Assembly: GCA_963832725.1 (NCBI GenBank)
Contig: CAWHVG010000002.1
Coordinates: 186,001-250,000 of the forward strand
Reading direction: 5' to 3'
Length of the DNA stretch: 64,000 nucleotides
Origin: JAEZBP01 sp963832725
GTDB taxonomy: Bacteria > Myxococcota_A > Polyangia > Polyangiales > Sandaracinaceae
Of the stretch, positions 10,429-20,114 are shown in pieces. Numbering within the stretch: the first letter of the stretch is position 1; each line of letters begins with the position of its first letter. Below the pieces are notes generated by a model. It saw only the letters and a program-made list of their open reading frames with translations, made no database searches and was not told the origin of the DNA. The position numbers were made by a program, and so were the translations under genes.

Positions 10429-11266
10429 ATGAGTGAGACCGTCAGCGCGATCGGAGTGGGCCTCGGAGGCATCGTCACCGCCACGGTGAAGGCGGCGCGC
10501 GGGCCTCGCGTCGACGTCGAGAGCGCGCGCTTCGGATCGGTCTCCGCCCGCCTCGCGGTCGCCGGAGGCTACCGGCCGCGGGCGGGAGACGACGTCCTGG
10601 TGGCGAGCGCGGAGGGCGAGTTCTTCGTGGTCGGCGTGGTGCGGGCGCTGCGCGATGTTGGCGCCGAGGTGCTCGAGGCGCCGGACGGGAGCCGGGTCGC
10701 GCTCGAGCACGACGAGGACGGGGCGGTGTGGCGGCTCTCGGACGCGGAGGGTCGCCTCGTCTTCGAGCATCGGGCGGGCAAGAGCGTGGTCTCGGTGGGC
10801 GACGACCTCGAGCTCCGCGCCGGCGGCGACATCGCGCTCGAGGCGGGCGGCGAGGTGCGCATCGAGGGCGAGCGCGCCCTGGTGGCGGGCGAAGCGGCGG
10901 TCTCGCTCCGCTCCGAGGGCAGCGAGCTGACGCTGGACGAGGATCGGACGCGGCTCACCACCACCATCCTCGAGACGCGGGCCGAGCGCGCCGACGTGCA
11001 GGTCGAGGAGGCGAACCTGGTGGCGGGGACGCTGCGGACGGTGGTGCACCGGCTCCGCGAGCGCGCCGACGTGGTGGAGCGCACGGCCGGTCGCGTGGTC
11101 GAGCGGGCCCGCGAGGTCTATCGCGAGGTCGAAGAGCTGAGCCAGACCAAGGCGGGGCGGCTCCGGTTCGTGGCGCGGACGGCGCTGACGCTGCTCGGCG
11201 AGCAGACGCAGGTCCAGGCGCGCGAGGACGTGAAGATCAAGGGCGAGAAGATTCTATCTCGGCTGA
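10429..11266 (+). CDS. DUF3540 protein of T6SS spike loci, orphan copy, frameshifted at the end
   Basis: After removing one T from GATTC at 11250-11254, the frame ends KIKGEKIYLG and stops with the TGA at 11264-11266, giving 278 residues. As written, the frame runs through the next gene to 12042, a false fusion. The protein matches its paralogue at 35962 in layout: a variable beta-rich N-terminus, a glycine-rich middle, and the conserved block YREVEELSQTKAGRLR followed by a repeat of short strands and the GEKI ending. DUF3540 proteins occur beside VgrG, DUF2169 and DUF4150 genes and are presumed T6SS spike accessory proteins. Here no vgrG or PAAR gene is adjacent. The start ATG at 10429 follows AGGGAGCGAGTCG, a plausible ribosome site. 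Confidence 0.75.
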
Positions 11267-11469
11267 GGCGCGCGCCGGTTCGGAAGAGGCCGCTCTTCCC
11301 GCGCCTCGGCTCGAATGCGCGGCGGCCGCGCTGGCGTCGGGATCACGGACATGACGCCCTGCATACGCCGCGAGTGCGGCCCGAGTGCGAGCTCTGGAAG
11401 ACACGGATCTGTGTGGCCGCGCGCCTCGGCTCCAGCCTGCGCCGTTCGCGCGGGGGCGCCTCGGGTGCG

Positions 11470-12042
11470 ATGCTTCTCGCCGTGCTCTTTCGCGTGCGAA
11501 CCAGTCGGAGGCGGAGCGGTGACGCAGCGCGCCGGGAGGAGCTCGGGCGGCTGCGGGCGCGCTACCGGGCCCAACCGGGGCGGTGGATGGCCGATCCGGC
11601 GGCGCGCGCGTTGGCGATGCGCATCGCCCTGCTCAAGCGACGGCTGAGCGAGGCGCTGGCCGGCGCGACGCGCTGCGCGTCCTGCGCGAGAGGCTGTGCG
11701 CTGCCGCAGGGCGCGTTCGAGGGCGGGCGCTGCTGCGGGACGTCGACCCTGACGGTGTTCCGCCCGGCGGAGGTCCACGCGATGAAGCTGGCCGGTGTGC
11801 CGGCGCCGCGCGAGCCCGCGAAGGACGGCGTGGAAGGCGGAGGCTGTCTCTTCCGGGGCGCGACCGGCTGCTCGCTCGACGTCGACGCGCGACCGGCGCG
11901 CTGCCTCGTCTACGTCTGCCACGAGCTGCGCGAAGAGCTCGAAGAGGATCCGCGCTTCGAGACGATCCAGGCGCTGCGGCGCGAGCTGGACGCGACCTTC
12001 GCCCGCTTCGAGGAGCTCTGTCAGCCGACGATGACCTCGTAG
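11470..12042 (+). CDS. Cysteine-rich cytoplasmic protein, possible metal-binding
   Basis: The product is up to 190 residues; the start is uncertain (ATG 11470 or ATG 11587). A basic helical N-terminus (EELGRLRARYRAQPGRW, then LAMRIALLKRRLSEAL) is followed by a dense cysteine cluster, CASCARGCALP, GGRCCGTSTLTVF, GGGCLFRGATGCSLD, and PARCLVYVCHELREEL, ten or more cysteines in about 90 residues. The pattern suggests Zn or Fe-S binding, roughly like the CxxC-rich YkgJ-type proteins, but I cannot assign it to a family. It follows the orphan DUF3540 gene by 200 bp with no recognisable gene between. A link to secretion is only positional. Confidence 0.55.
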   Translation: MLLAVLFRVRTSRRRSGDAARREELGRLRARYRAQPGRWMADPAARALAMRIALLKRRLSEALAGATRCASCARGCALPQGAFEGGRCCGTSTLTVFRPAEVHAMKLAGVPAPREPAKDGVEGGGCLFRGATGCSLDVDARPARCLVYVCHELREELEEDPRFETIQALRRELDATFARFEELCQPTMTS

Positions 12043-12255
12043 AGCGCCTCGACTCCTGCGCGCCCGAGGGGTGAAGCGAGGGTGATGGCACCTGATCGAC
12101 GCCAGCGCGATGCCGAGGGCCACGGCGACGCCGGCGAAGACCGCGGTGACGAGCACGATGAGCCTCGACGCCGGAAGCACGCGTCCTTCGTTCCGCCGCT
12201 CGAATCGAGCCTCGCGCAACGGTGCGCTCCCCCGCCCGATGTGACACGCGTGAAC

Positions 12256-14595
12256 ATGGGATCGTGGACGGGGCCGGAGGATTCGACGCACCATGCGCTC
12301 GTGTTTCAGCCGGGATCGATCATCGCCGGGAAGTATCGGGTCGAGCGCATGCTCGGCGCCGGGGGCATGGGCGCCGTCTACGTCGCCATCAACCAGGTGC
12401 TGCAGAAGCGGGTGGCGCTGAAGGTGATGAGCGGCGCGGCCGGCGCGGGCTCACAGTCGGTGGATCGGTTCTTCCGCGAGGCGATGAGCGCGTCGCGCGT
12501 GCGTCACCCCGCCATCGTCGAGATCTACGACGCCGGCATGCACGAGGGCGCGCCGTGGATGGCCATGGAGCTGCTCGACGGAGAGAGCCTGGCCGAGCGC
12601 TTGGAGCGCGGCCAGCTCCTGGCGCCCGGCGAGGTGCTGCCGATCATGGCGCCCGTCCTCGCCGGCCTCGTGGCGGTGCACGCGCAGGGGATCGTCCATC
12701 GCGATCTGAAGCCCGACAACATCTTCCTCGAGCGCCTCCCGGACGGTGGCGTGCAGCCGAAGATCCTCGACTTCGGGATCGCGAAGACGCAGGGCGGGCC
12801 GAACAAGCTGACGGCGACGGGCGCGGTGATGGGCACGGCGCACTATCTCGCGCCCGAGCAGGCCCGCGACTCGAGCACGGTCGACCCGCGCACCGATCTC
12901 TACGCGATCGGCGTGGTGCTCTACGAGGCGCTCTCCGGCAGGATGCCCCACGACGCGAGCACGCTGCCCGAGCTGGTCACCAAGATCGTCTCCGAGGACC
13001 CGGCGCCGCTCCTCTCGTTGGCGCCGCACGTGCCGCCCGAGCTGGCGAACGTCGTCCACTGGTGCCTGGCGCGGGATCCGGCCGCGCGCCCGCAGACCGC
13101 GACCGCGCTCTTCGAGCAGCTCCAGCGGGCGCTGGCGAACGTGCCGGTGATCAGGCCGACGGCCCAGAGCGGAGCGGCGGGCTCGAGCAGGCAGCGGACG
13201 GGGACGGCCGATCCGGCGGCGGGCTCGGCCCTGGCGGGCGCGGCCGGATTGGGGTGGGCGCCGACCGAGCCGCCTCACGGGAGCGCCCCGCCCGACTGGA
13301 ACGCCGCCGGGACGCCAAACGCTGGCGTGCCTCCGACCGGCCCGGGCTGGAGCGCTGGCCCTGGCGGCGCGCCGCCCTGGGGAGGCGGCGCTGCCGGTTC
13401 GTCGCCCGGCTCGCCACCGGCGTGGGGCTCGCCCGTGGGCTTCGGCAACGCGCCGGCCGGCTTCGGTTCCGCGGTGCCGAAGAAGAAGAACCTCACCCCT
13501 TTCGTCGTCGGGTTCATCGTGCTCTCGATGCTGGGGAGCGGTTGCCTGACCGCGGCGCCGCTCCTCCTCGGCGCGCTCGGCGTCTCGACCAGCACGACCG
13601 GTGGAGGAGGGATGTTCGGCCGCACCTGGCCGCGCTGGTGGGAGAGCTGGCGCCGGCCCTTCCTCATCGACGTGAACGGCGACGGACGGCGCGACGTGGT
13701 GGGTTGGGCCCGCCAGAACATCGACATCGACATGCACGAGCTGCTCTGCGCCTACGATGGTCGCGACGGCTCGGAGCTCTGGTGCGCGGACGTCGGCGAG
13801 CAGGACGACATCGGGGACACCGAGACGACGTGGATCGGGCAGCACGTCGTGTACTTCACCGCCCATGGCCACGCGAGCGCGTTCCGGCTGCGGGACGGCG
13901 AGCGCCTCGACTGGCAGGCCTCCGTTCGCGGCAAGCCAGAGAGCGTCTGCGGTCTCGGCGACGACCGGGTGGCGGTCCACACGCCGGACGGGTTGTGGTC
14001 GATTCTCACGGTCGCCACCGGTCGCGTCGAGCTCGCGGAGACGGAGCCTGCGAGCTGCCGCCCGCTCCCGGTCACCTCGCCGCCGCTCCGCTACCCGGAG
14101 GTCACGTCGCGCACCTGGAAGCCGGTCTATCCTCAGCCGCGCTTGGACACGATGCGGGTGGGCGCGGCGTTCCTCGCTCCCGACGAGGGCTCGACGCTCG
14201 TCATCGGTCGCGTGCGCGGCGAGGGGCGTCAACCGGGCGCGATGGGGCTCCTGCGCGACGGCGAGCTCGTCTGGCAGCAGGTCGTCCCGGCCGATCCGCT
14301 CCGGGCCCAGGCGCAGCCGCCGGAGGCCGTGGCCATCAACGACGACCTGGTCTTCGCCTCCTATGAGATGACCGCCCGCGGCGACGCGCCGCGCCACCTC
14401 GCAGCCTTCCGCATCGCCGACGGCCAGCGCGTGTGGGACGTCCCGCTCGTCCACGCCCACGGCCAGGCCGCGTGGTACGTCATCGCCGACGAGAGCACGG
14501 TCGTCCTCTCCGTCAACGAGACGCTCTACGGCTTCGACACCCGGACGGGCGATAGGCGCTTCCAGATCGGCGAGCCCGCGCAGCAGAGCCGCTGA
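12256..14595 (+). CDS. Transmembrane Ser/Thr protein kinase with beta-propeller sensor domain
   Basis: The product has 779 residues. The kinase domain covers about residues 22-290: glycine loop LGAGGMGAVYVA, catalytic Lys in VALKVM, HRDLKPDN near residue 150, DFGIAKT, and GTAHYLAPEQ. All catalytic residues are present. A Gly/Pro/Ala-rich linker (about 300-405) leads to one membrane helix (about 414-445). The outer region of about 320 residues has FG-GAP/PQQ-like repeats (DVNGDGRRDVVGW, then strand-turn units ending in W or L blocks) expected to fold as a beta-propeller. This is a Hanks-type receptor kinase in which the propeller outside the cytoplasm would sense a ligand. ATG 12256 was chosen over upstream in-frame starts because the sequence before it is not coding-like. 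Confidence 0.9.
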   Translation: MGSWTGPEDSTHHALVFQPGSIIAGKYRVERMLGAGGMGAVYVAINQVLQKRVALKVMSGAAGAGSQSVDRFFREAMSASRVRHPAIVEIYDAGMHEGAPWMAMELLDGESLAERLERGQLLAPGEVLPIMAPVLAGLVAVHAQGIVHRDLKPDNIFLERLPDGGVQPKILDFGIAKTQGGPNKLTATGAVMGTAHYLAPEQARDSSTVDPRTDLYAIGVVLYEALSGRMPHDASTLPELVTKIVSEDPAPLLSLAPHVPPELANVVHWCLARDPAARPQTATALFEQLQRALANVPVIRPTAQSGAAGSSRQRTGTADPAAGSALAGAAGLGWAPTEPPHGSAPPDWNAAGTPNAGVPPTGPGWSAGPGGAPPWGGGAAGSSPGSPPAWGSPVGFGNAPAGFGSAVPKKKNLTPFVVGFIVLSMLGSGCLTAAPLLLGALGVSTSTTGGGGMFGRTWPRWWESWRRPFLIDVNGDGRRDVVGWARQNIDIDMHELLCAYDGRDGSELWCADVGEQDDIGDTETTWIGQHVVYFTAHGHASAFRLRDGERLDWQASVRGKPESVCGLGDDRVAVHTPDGLWSILTVATGRVELAETEPASCRPLPVTSPPLRYPEVTSRTWKPVYPQPRLDTMRVGAAFLAPDEGSTLVIGRVRGEGRQPGAMGLLRDGELVWQQVVPADPLRAQAQPPEAVAINDDLVFASYEMTARGDAPRHLAAFRIADGQRVWDVPLVHAHGQAAWYVIADESTVVLSVNETLYGFDTRTGDRRFQIGEPAQQSR

Positions 14596-14675
14596 GGCAA
14601 CGACGCTCTCGCCGTGTCGGGCTACCCATCGGTCGAGACCGTGACCGACTCCCACCCGTCGAAATCTGCGCGCAA

Positions 14676-15848
14676 TCAGGTCTCTCTGCCGTCGACGTCG
14701 CCCTTGTCCTGCGGCGTACACAAGGCGATGCGGTCGAGCGCCACGGGAAGGTAGAGATCGATCAGAGTGTCCTTGCTCAGCCCGAGCGCCGCGATCGCGT
14801 CATCGATCGCACGGCTCGCGGCGACGACGTCGGAGGTCGACGTGATCAGGTCCAGAAAACCGTCGCCTCCTCCGGTCAGCAGGACCTCCGCGCCCGGGAC
14901 GTGTTGCCGGACCCGAAGGCTGAGCTGGCGGATGCGGGAGAGGTCGACCAGGCGGGGGGCGCCGTGGCCGGGGTAGACGAGGTGGACGTGAACGATCGCC
15001 GAACCCGTGGTGGGTCCCTCGGGGACCTGGCCGAAGGCGGCGATCAACCGGGCGGCGAGCAGGTCGCGCAGGTATCGCCGGTCGGACGGAGGCTCCACGC
15101 CCGGGAGCAGCATCTGCTCGTACGCGCGCGGATCGTACCCTGCGTCCCATGCACGCAATCCTGCGTACGCCTCGATGAAGTTCACTGCCACGCCACCGGT
15201 GGCGGAGGTGCCACGCTCGCGCGCGAGGAGCGCGGCGACGTCGACGTCGCCGACGGACCTCCGCCCGATCACCGGCCACTCGCCGGTGAGGATCTCGCTG
15301 TCGACGATCACCTTCCCCCCGACCGGCTGCTCGGCCTCGGGCCCGAGGAGCGACGAGAGCTCGGCGCGTGTGCGCGGGGCACGTCCGAACAGCAACAGCA
15401 GCGGGTGGCCCCGCGATTCGCCGGCCTCCTGGAAGCCGGCGACCTGGGCCGCGCCGACGTGGCCCGCACAGAGCGGGACCGCGACGACGTCGCCGGTGTC
15501 GTAGCGAACGGCGGGCGGACGTCGCCACGCGCGCATGGCGTGACAGAGCTCGTCGAGCTCAGCGTCGGTCCAGGGCGGCCGGCTGGCGATCCCGGTGAGC
15601 GCGCGCAAGACCGTGGCCATCGCCTTCCACCCCCTCGCGTGCGCCACGACGGCGTCGGCCTCGTGATCGAGGTCCACGCCGCGCTGGTCGCCAGCCAACG
15701 CGGTGGCGAGCCGGCGCTGGGCGTCGGCGTTGTCCTCCGCATCGACCAAATCGACGAGGTCGTGGGCGAACCAGAACGTGGAGAAGGTGGCATCCGGGAA
15801 GTGGATCCTCAGCGGGCCGAGGGCGTGCTCCCGACGTTCGCTCGCCAT
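14676..15848 (-). CDS. Protein of unknown function, 390 residues
   Basis: The start ATG is at 15848. The protein looks cytoplasmic, with no signal peptide or membrane helix. The middle part, about residues 115-180, reads VRYDTGDVVAVPLCAGHVGAAQVAG and then PLLLLFGR. This faintly recalls the GD-x-hydrophobic strand of Imm26-like proteins, but the match is weak. The C-terminal part has TGSAIVHVHLVYPGHG, a strand block, and VLLTGGGDGFLDLITS. No catalytic motif is evident. It converges with the kinase gene (80 bp apart) and lies 125 bp upstream of the end of the TPR gene on the same strand, in an order that does not suggest a shared operon. I do not recognise the gene. Confidence 0.6.
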   Translation of the reverse strand: MASERREHALGPLRIHFPDATFSTFWFAHDLVDLVDAEDNADAQRRLATALAGDQRGVDLDHEADAVVAHARGWKAMATVLRALTGIASRPPWTDAELDELCHAMRAWRRPPAVRYDTGDVVAVPLCAGHVGAAQVAGFQEAGESRGHPLLLLFGRAPRTRAELSSLLGPEAEQPVGGKVIVDSEILTGEWPVIGRRSVGDVDVAALLARERGTSATGGVAVNFIEAYAGLRAWDAGYDPRAYEQMLLPGVEPPSDRRYLRDLLAARLIAAFGQVPEGPTTGSAIVHVHLVYPGHGAPRLVDLSRIRQLSLRVRQHVPGAEVLLTGGGDGFLDLITSTSDVVAASRAIDDAIAALGLSKDTLIDLYLPVALDRIALCTPQDKGDVDGRET

Positions 15849-15973
15849 CTTCCCGCCTAGCGGGGCCGCTTCGGCTTTGCCGGCGGGGTGCGGTCGCGGG
15901 GTTCGCTCTCGCGCCCGGTGGGATCGACGCTCATGCAGCCACTCGTGTTGATGCGGCGCAGCTTCTGCCAGGA

Positions 15974-18900
15974 TCAGCTGAGCATGACCTTGTAGAGATC
16001 TTCCGCCTTCTGCGCGCTCAGCGGGCGGAGCGAGCGGTACTGCGCGCGGGCGCGCTCGCTCTGGCCGAGGCGGTGGTAGCAGACGCCGGCCGTGTAGCGG
16101 ACGTCGACGTCGGCCGGGACGTTGCCGAGGATCCGCTCGTAGGTCTGCGCGGCCTCGGCCAGCCGGCCCGTGTGGTCGTAGAGGCCGCCGAGCGCGCGCA
16201 AGAGGCCCAGCTCCGCCACGCCACCGCCGAGCGCCGCTTCGTATTCGGTGAGCGCCTCCGCCGTGCGGCCGAGGTGGTGGTAGCAGGCGCCCAGCCAGTA
16301 GTGGGTGTAGGCGACCTTGCTGCCGTTCTTGAGCGCCATCCGGTAGGCGCCGGAGGCCTCTTCGTAGCGGCCCGCCGACATGTACGCGTAGCCCAGCGCT
16401 TCCCGGGTCGTCGCGTCGTCGGGCTGCGCGCTGGCGGCTTCTTCGAGCGTGGTGATGGCCTCGGCCACCTGACCCTTGTCCATCTGCGAGCGGCCCAGAT
16501 CGAGCAAGGTGGGGCCGTGGCCGGCCTCGAACGAGAGCGCCTTCTGGAACGCCGCGATGGCTTCGTCGAGCTTGCCCATCGCGCGAAGCACGCTCCCGCG
16601 GCCGCGGTGCGCCGAGGCGTCTTCGTCGTAGACCTCCAGCGCCGCGTCGAAGGCCTTCAGCGCCAGCTCCTGGTCGCCACGCGAGAGCCGCGCGCGGCCG
16701 AGCTCGACGTAGGCCTCCAGGTTGCCCGGGCTCAGCCGCACGGCCTCGTCGAGCGCCTTGACCGCGTCGAGCTGTCGATCGAGCGCGACGTACGCGCGGC
16801 CGGCGCCGAGCCAGGCGTCGACCAGCTCCTTGTCGGCGGCCAGCGCTTTCTCGAACGCCTCCGCCGCCTGGGCGTGCTGACCGGCTTCGGCCAGCATCCC
16901 TCCCTGCACCGCCAAGAGCGCCGCGTGCTTGGGGTCGGCGCGCAGCCCGCGCCGGACCGCCGACTCGATCGCGTCCAGCTTGCCGATCGCTTCGTAGGCG
17001 CGCACCAGCTCGTAGTAGAGCTCCGCGTCGTCCTCGATGTGTCGCGCCGCGCCTTCGAGTGTCCGCGCCGCCTCGTCGAAGTCGCCCTCGTCGAGCTGCA
17101 GCGCGCCGAGCCGCCGCGCCGCATCGAAGAGCGCCGGGTTGATCCGGAGGGCCTCCTCGAACGCGCTCTTGGCTCGGTCCTCTTCGCCGAGCTCGATGAG
17201 CACCATGCCCAGATCGCGGCGGACCTCGGCGTGCTCGGGCGCGACCTCGACCGCCCGCTCGAGCTCTTCGAGGCAGTCGCGGAGTCGGCCCGCTCGCTGG
17301 TAGGCCGCCGCCAGGGCGCGCCTCGCTTCCAGGTGGCTCGCGTCCTGGTCCAGCACCTTGCGGAAGGCGGCCACGGCCTGGTCGTCGCGATCCTTTGCCG
17401 CGTAGGCGATGCCCGCACCGTAGCGCGCCTCGATCGCGTCCGGGTGATGCTCCAGCACGCGCTCGAACGAGGCGGCCGCGTCCTCGGGCCGCTCGAGGTC
17501 CATGTAGACCAACCCCAGCGCGATGCCGGGCTCGGGGAGCTTGCCGGCGAGCCGGACGGCGTGGCGCAGCGCCCGCATCGCCTCCTCGAGGTCGCCCTTC
17601 TTCCGGTAGGCCTCACCGGCGGCGGCATAGGCTGCCCCGAAGTCGGGCTTGACGCGGGTGGCCTGGCGGAAGCAGTCCGCCGCCTCGTCGGCCTGGCCGT
17701 TCTCGAGCTGGACCTCGCCGAGGTGGAACCAGGCGTCGGCGTGGTCGGGCGAGCGCTTCACCACCTCGCGGTACTCGCGCTCGGCCGCCTCGAGCTCGCC
17801 CCGCTCCTGATGGCACTTGGCCAGCGCGTAGCGACCCTCCACGTGGTCGGCGTCGTACTTCAGGCAGTCGGTCAGCGACTCGATCGCCTTTTCCATCCTG
17901 CCCATGTGGGCGAGGGCGTAGCCGAGCTCCGCGTGCAGCTCGGCGTCCTCGGGGGCGATCCAGATGGCCTGCTCGAACGCTTCGAGCGCCTCGGAGTGCC
18001 GGCCGACCGAGACCTGGAGCGCGCCGAGCAGGCCGTGGAGCCCCGCGTCGTTCGGCCGGAGCCGAAGCGCGCTGTTCACCGCTTCGATGGCGTCGTCGAC
18101 GCGGCCCAGATCGCGGAGCAGCTCGCCCTGCAGGCGCAGGATCTCGAGGTCGTCCGGCGCCAGGACGCGCGCCTCCTCGAGAGCCTTGCGCGCTTGGTCG
18201 TCGCGCTCGAGCTTCCGGAGCGCGCGGGCCAGCTCGATGAAGAGCTTCGGCACCTCGGCGTCGGCGCGGATGCCCTTCTCGAACGCGGCGACCGCTTCCT
18301 CCCAGCGTTCGAGCGACGCGAGGGTCTGGCCCCGGAAGAGCTCGATCTCGGCCGTCGGCTCGAGCGCCTCGGCCTCGTCGAACGCCTCGAGCGCCTCGAC
18401 GTGTCGCCGGAGCGCCCGCAGCGCCAGGCCGAGCCCCCGGTGCGACTCGGCGCGGTGCGGGTTGATCGCGATGGCTTTCTTATAGGCGTCGACCGCGTCC
18501 TCGTGCTCGCCGAGGTGCCGCTTCGCCTCGCCCAGATGGAAGAACGCCGGCTCCATCCGCTCGTTCAGACCGATGGCCCGCTCGAAGGGACCGACGGCCT
18601 CGAAGTACTCCTCGTGCTCGAAGTGGTGGAAGCCGAGCGCGTAGTGCACGCCCGCCACGTCCGGCTGCAGGCGGACGGCGTGACGGAGCGCCTTGGTGGC
18701 CTCCTCCGGCCGTTCCAGCGCGCGGTAGGACTCGCCGAGGTGCGAGAAGGCGAGCGCGTAGGCGCTGTCGAACTTGGTCGCGTGCTCCAGCACCTCGACC
18801 GCCTCGCGGTGCCGTTCGAGCTTCGCCAGCGTCTTGCCCTTGCCGTCGAGCGCGTGGATCTCGTCTGCGCCGATCTCCAGCGCTTTCTCGAACGCGTCGA

Positions 18901-19783
18901 GCGCCTGCTCGTAGCGCTCGAGGCGGTAGAGCGGCTCCGCCCAGCGCCAGTGGGTCAGGGCGTCGTCCTGGCGGCGCGCGGCGGCCTCGGCGTAGGAGGC
19001 CGCGGCGTCCTGATCGAGCTCCAGGATCTCCTGCTGCTCGGCCATGGCGAACCACACGTCGGGCAGCTCGCTGTCGATGTCGAGCGCGGCCTTGTAGCTG
19101 CGGACGGCGTCGACCGGCTCTTTGCCTTCGGCGAACGCCTTGCCGAGGGCGATCAGCACGTCGGTTCGCTCGGGCTCGAGCTCGTGGGCGCGCTCGAGGG
19201 CGTCGCGGGCGGCGGTCCACTCTTCGATCGCGCTCCGGCTGAGGCCGAGGCGGTAGTGCAGCTCGGCGTCGTGGGGGAAGAACTTCGCCGCGAGCGTGTA
19301 GAGCTCGCCGGCCCGAGCGTGCTCACCGCAAGCGGCGTAGGCGTCGCCGCCCTCGCGCAGGGCGCGCTCGTGCTCGGGCTCCTTCTCGAGCACCTTCTCG
19401 AACGCCTCGGCGGCCTCGCGATGTTGGCCGACGATGTTCTGGGTGTGGCCGCGCCAGTACCAGGCGTCGAAGAGGTCGGGCTTGTGCTTGGTCGCGTTGG
19501 CGAAGCCCTCGGCGGCCGGCTCGAGCTGCCCCTTCTCCAGGTAGGCCAGCCCGAGCTGGTAGTGGGCGAGGCCGTACTCGGGGCGCAGCGAGACCGCCTT
19601 CTCGAGGTTCTCGATGGCCGGGGCGAGCTGCTCGGCGTTTCGGTACGCCTTGCCCAGCATGTAGCGCTTGACCGGATCCTTCGGCGCGACCAGCAGCGCG
19701 GTCTTGAGCACCTCGATCTGGCCTTCGGCGCTCCGCTTGTCCTCGGGGTTGCGGTCGAAGGAGTAAGTCTGCTGGGTCGTCAT
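15974..19783 (-). CDS. Giant tetratricopeptide-repeat (TPR) protein, 1269 residues
   Basis: The ATG at 19783 begins MTTQQTYSFDRNPEDKRSAE. From about residue 25 to the end the protein is an almost unbroken array of 34-residue TPR units, each with the G/A-Y/W-x-x-A and P-at-32 signature (YGLAHYQLGLAYLEKGQ is one unit core), roughly 36 repeats in all. There is no signal peptide, membrane helix or other domain, so it should be a cytoplasmic superhelical scaffold for protein binding. The strongly acidic, Glu/Ala-rich helices are typical of such proteins. The partner is unknown; no neighbour points to one. The long plus-strand open frame opposite it is a mirror of its codon bias. Confidence 0.88.
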   Translation of the reverse strand: MTTQQTYSFDRNPEDKRSAEGQIEVLKTALLVAPKDPVKRYMLGKAYRNAEQLAPAIENLEKAVSLRPEYGLAHYQLGLAYLEKGQLEPAAEGFANATKHKPDLFDAWYWRGHTQNIVGQHREAAEAFEKVLEKEPEHERALREGGDAYAACGEHARAGELYTLAAKFFPHDAELHYRLGLSRSAIEEWTAARDALERAHELEPERTDVLIALGKAFAEGKEPVDAVRSYKAALDIDSELPDVWFAMAEQQEILELDQDAAASYAEAAARRQDDALTHWRWAEPLYRLERYEQALDAFEKALEIGADEIHALDGKGKTLAKLERHREAVEVLEHATKFDSAYALAFSHLGESYRALERPEEATKALRHAVRLQPDVAGVHYALGFHHFEHEEYFEAVGPFERAIGLNERMEPAFFHLGEAKRHLGEHEDAVDAYKKAIAINPHRAESHRGLGLALRALRRHVEALEAFDEAEALEPTAEIELFRGQTLASLERWEEAVAAFEKGIRADAEVPKLFIELARALRKLERDDQARKALEEARVLAPDDLEILRLQGELLRDLGRVDDAIEAVNSALRLRPNDAGLHGLLGALQVSVGRHSEALEAFEQAIWIAPEDAELHAELGYALAHMGRMEKAIESLTDCLKYDADHVEGRYALAKCHQERGELEAAEREYREVVKRSPDHADAWFHLGEVQLENGQADEAADCFRQATRVKPDFGAAYAAAGEAYRKKGDLEEAMRALRHAVRLAGKLPEPGIALGLVYMDLERPEDAAASFERVLEHHPDAIEARYGAGIAYAAKDRDDQAVAAFRKVLDQDASHLEARRALAAAYQRAGRLRDCLEELERAVEVAPEHAEVRRDLGMVLIELGEEDRAKSAFEEALRINPALFDAARRLGALQLDEGDFDEAARTLEGAARHIEDDAELYYELVRAYEAIGKLDAIESAVRRGLRADPKHAALLAVQGGMLAEAGQHAQAAEAFEKALAADKELVDAWLGAGRAYVALDRQLDAVKALDEAVRLSPGNLEAYVELGRARLSRGDQELALKAFDAALEVYDEDASAHRGRGSVLRAMGKLDEAIAAFQKALSFEAGHGPTLLDLGRSQMDKGQVAEAITTLEEAASAQPDDATTREALGYAYMSAGRYEEASGAYRMALKNGSKVAYTHYWLGACYHHLGRTAEALTEYEAALGGGVAELGLLRALGGLYDHTGRLAEAAQTYERILGNVPADVDVRYTAGVCYHRLGQSERARAQYRSLRPLSAQKAEDLYKVMLS

Positions 19784-20114
19784 CGTCGGTGGGCCCGCCG
19801 CTCTATGGGGGTGGCGCCGGCGCCGCGGCGCCGCGTCGAGATCGGGTGACGATGGTAGGCGGCTCGGCGACGGATCGGAAGAGAGAGCCGCACTGCGAGC
19901 GCAGCCGTACCGCGAAGCCGACCACACGGCCTGACCCGGGAGCTTGATCCGGCCTACACCTCAGAGCTCCGCGCACCGTCCATGACCATCGCATCTGGTG
20001 CTCTTCCGAACGCCGGAATACGATGCTGCGCAGGTCGATGGAGACGCTTGGCCGCCTCGGAGAGGTTGCACGGCCGGATCGCAGGGGCTCCGGCCCGGAT
20101 GTATCGTAGTCGCG
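19784..20114. other. Divergent intergenic region
   Basis: This 331-bp gap lies between the divergent starts of the TPR gene and the amidohydrolase gene. It carries one copy of a roughly 36-bp direct repeat (19925-19960, listed separately). The remainder shows no gene. Promoters for both flanking genes are expected here, but I cannot mark boxes with confidence. Confidence 0.4.
19925..19960 (+). repeat. Direct repeat, copy 1, upstream of the amidohydrolase gene
   Basis: CACGGCCTGACCCGGGAGCT is followed by TGATCCGGCCTACACC. It matches the copy at 21855-21889 over about 35 bases with only a few differences, one a single-base length change at the GATCC. The two copies flank the amidohydrolase gene. 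Confidence 0.8.

Noticed and set aside
10237..12042. A single 601-residue DUF3540/Cys-rich fusion protein
   Set aside because: The join is created by one extra T at 11250-11254. Removing it gives the conserved DUF3540 ending and a stop at 11264-11266; the 200 bp between the two parts does not look coding.
15857..15934. 25-codon frame on the minus strand between the 14676 and 15974 genes
   Set aside because: It is too short, with no ribosome site or recognisable content to support it.
16073..19849. Open frame of 1258 codons on the plus strand
   Set aside because: It mirrors the TPR gene on the other strand. Its product is a Val/Leu/Arg-rich low-complexity sequence without domains, as expected from the antisense of GC-rich, Glu/Ala-rich coding DNA.
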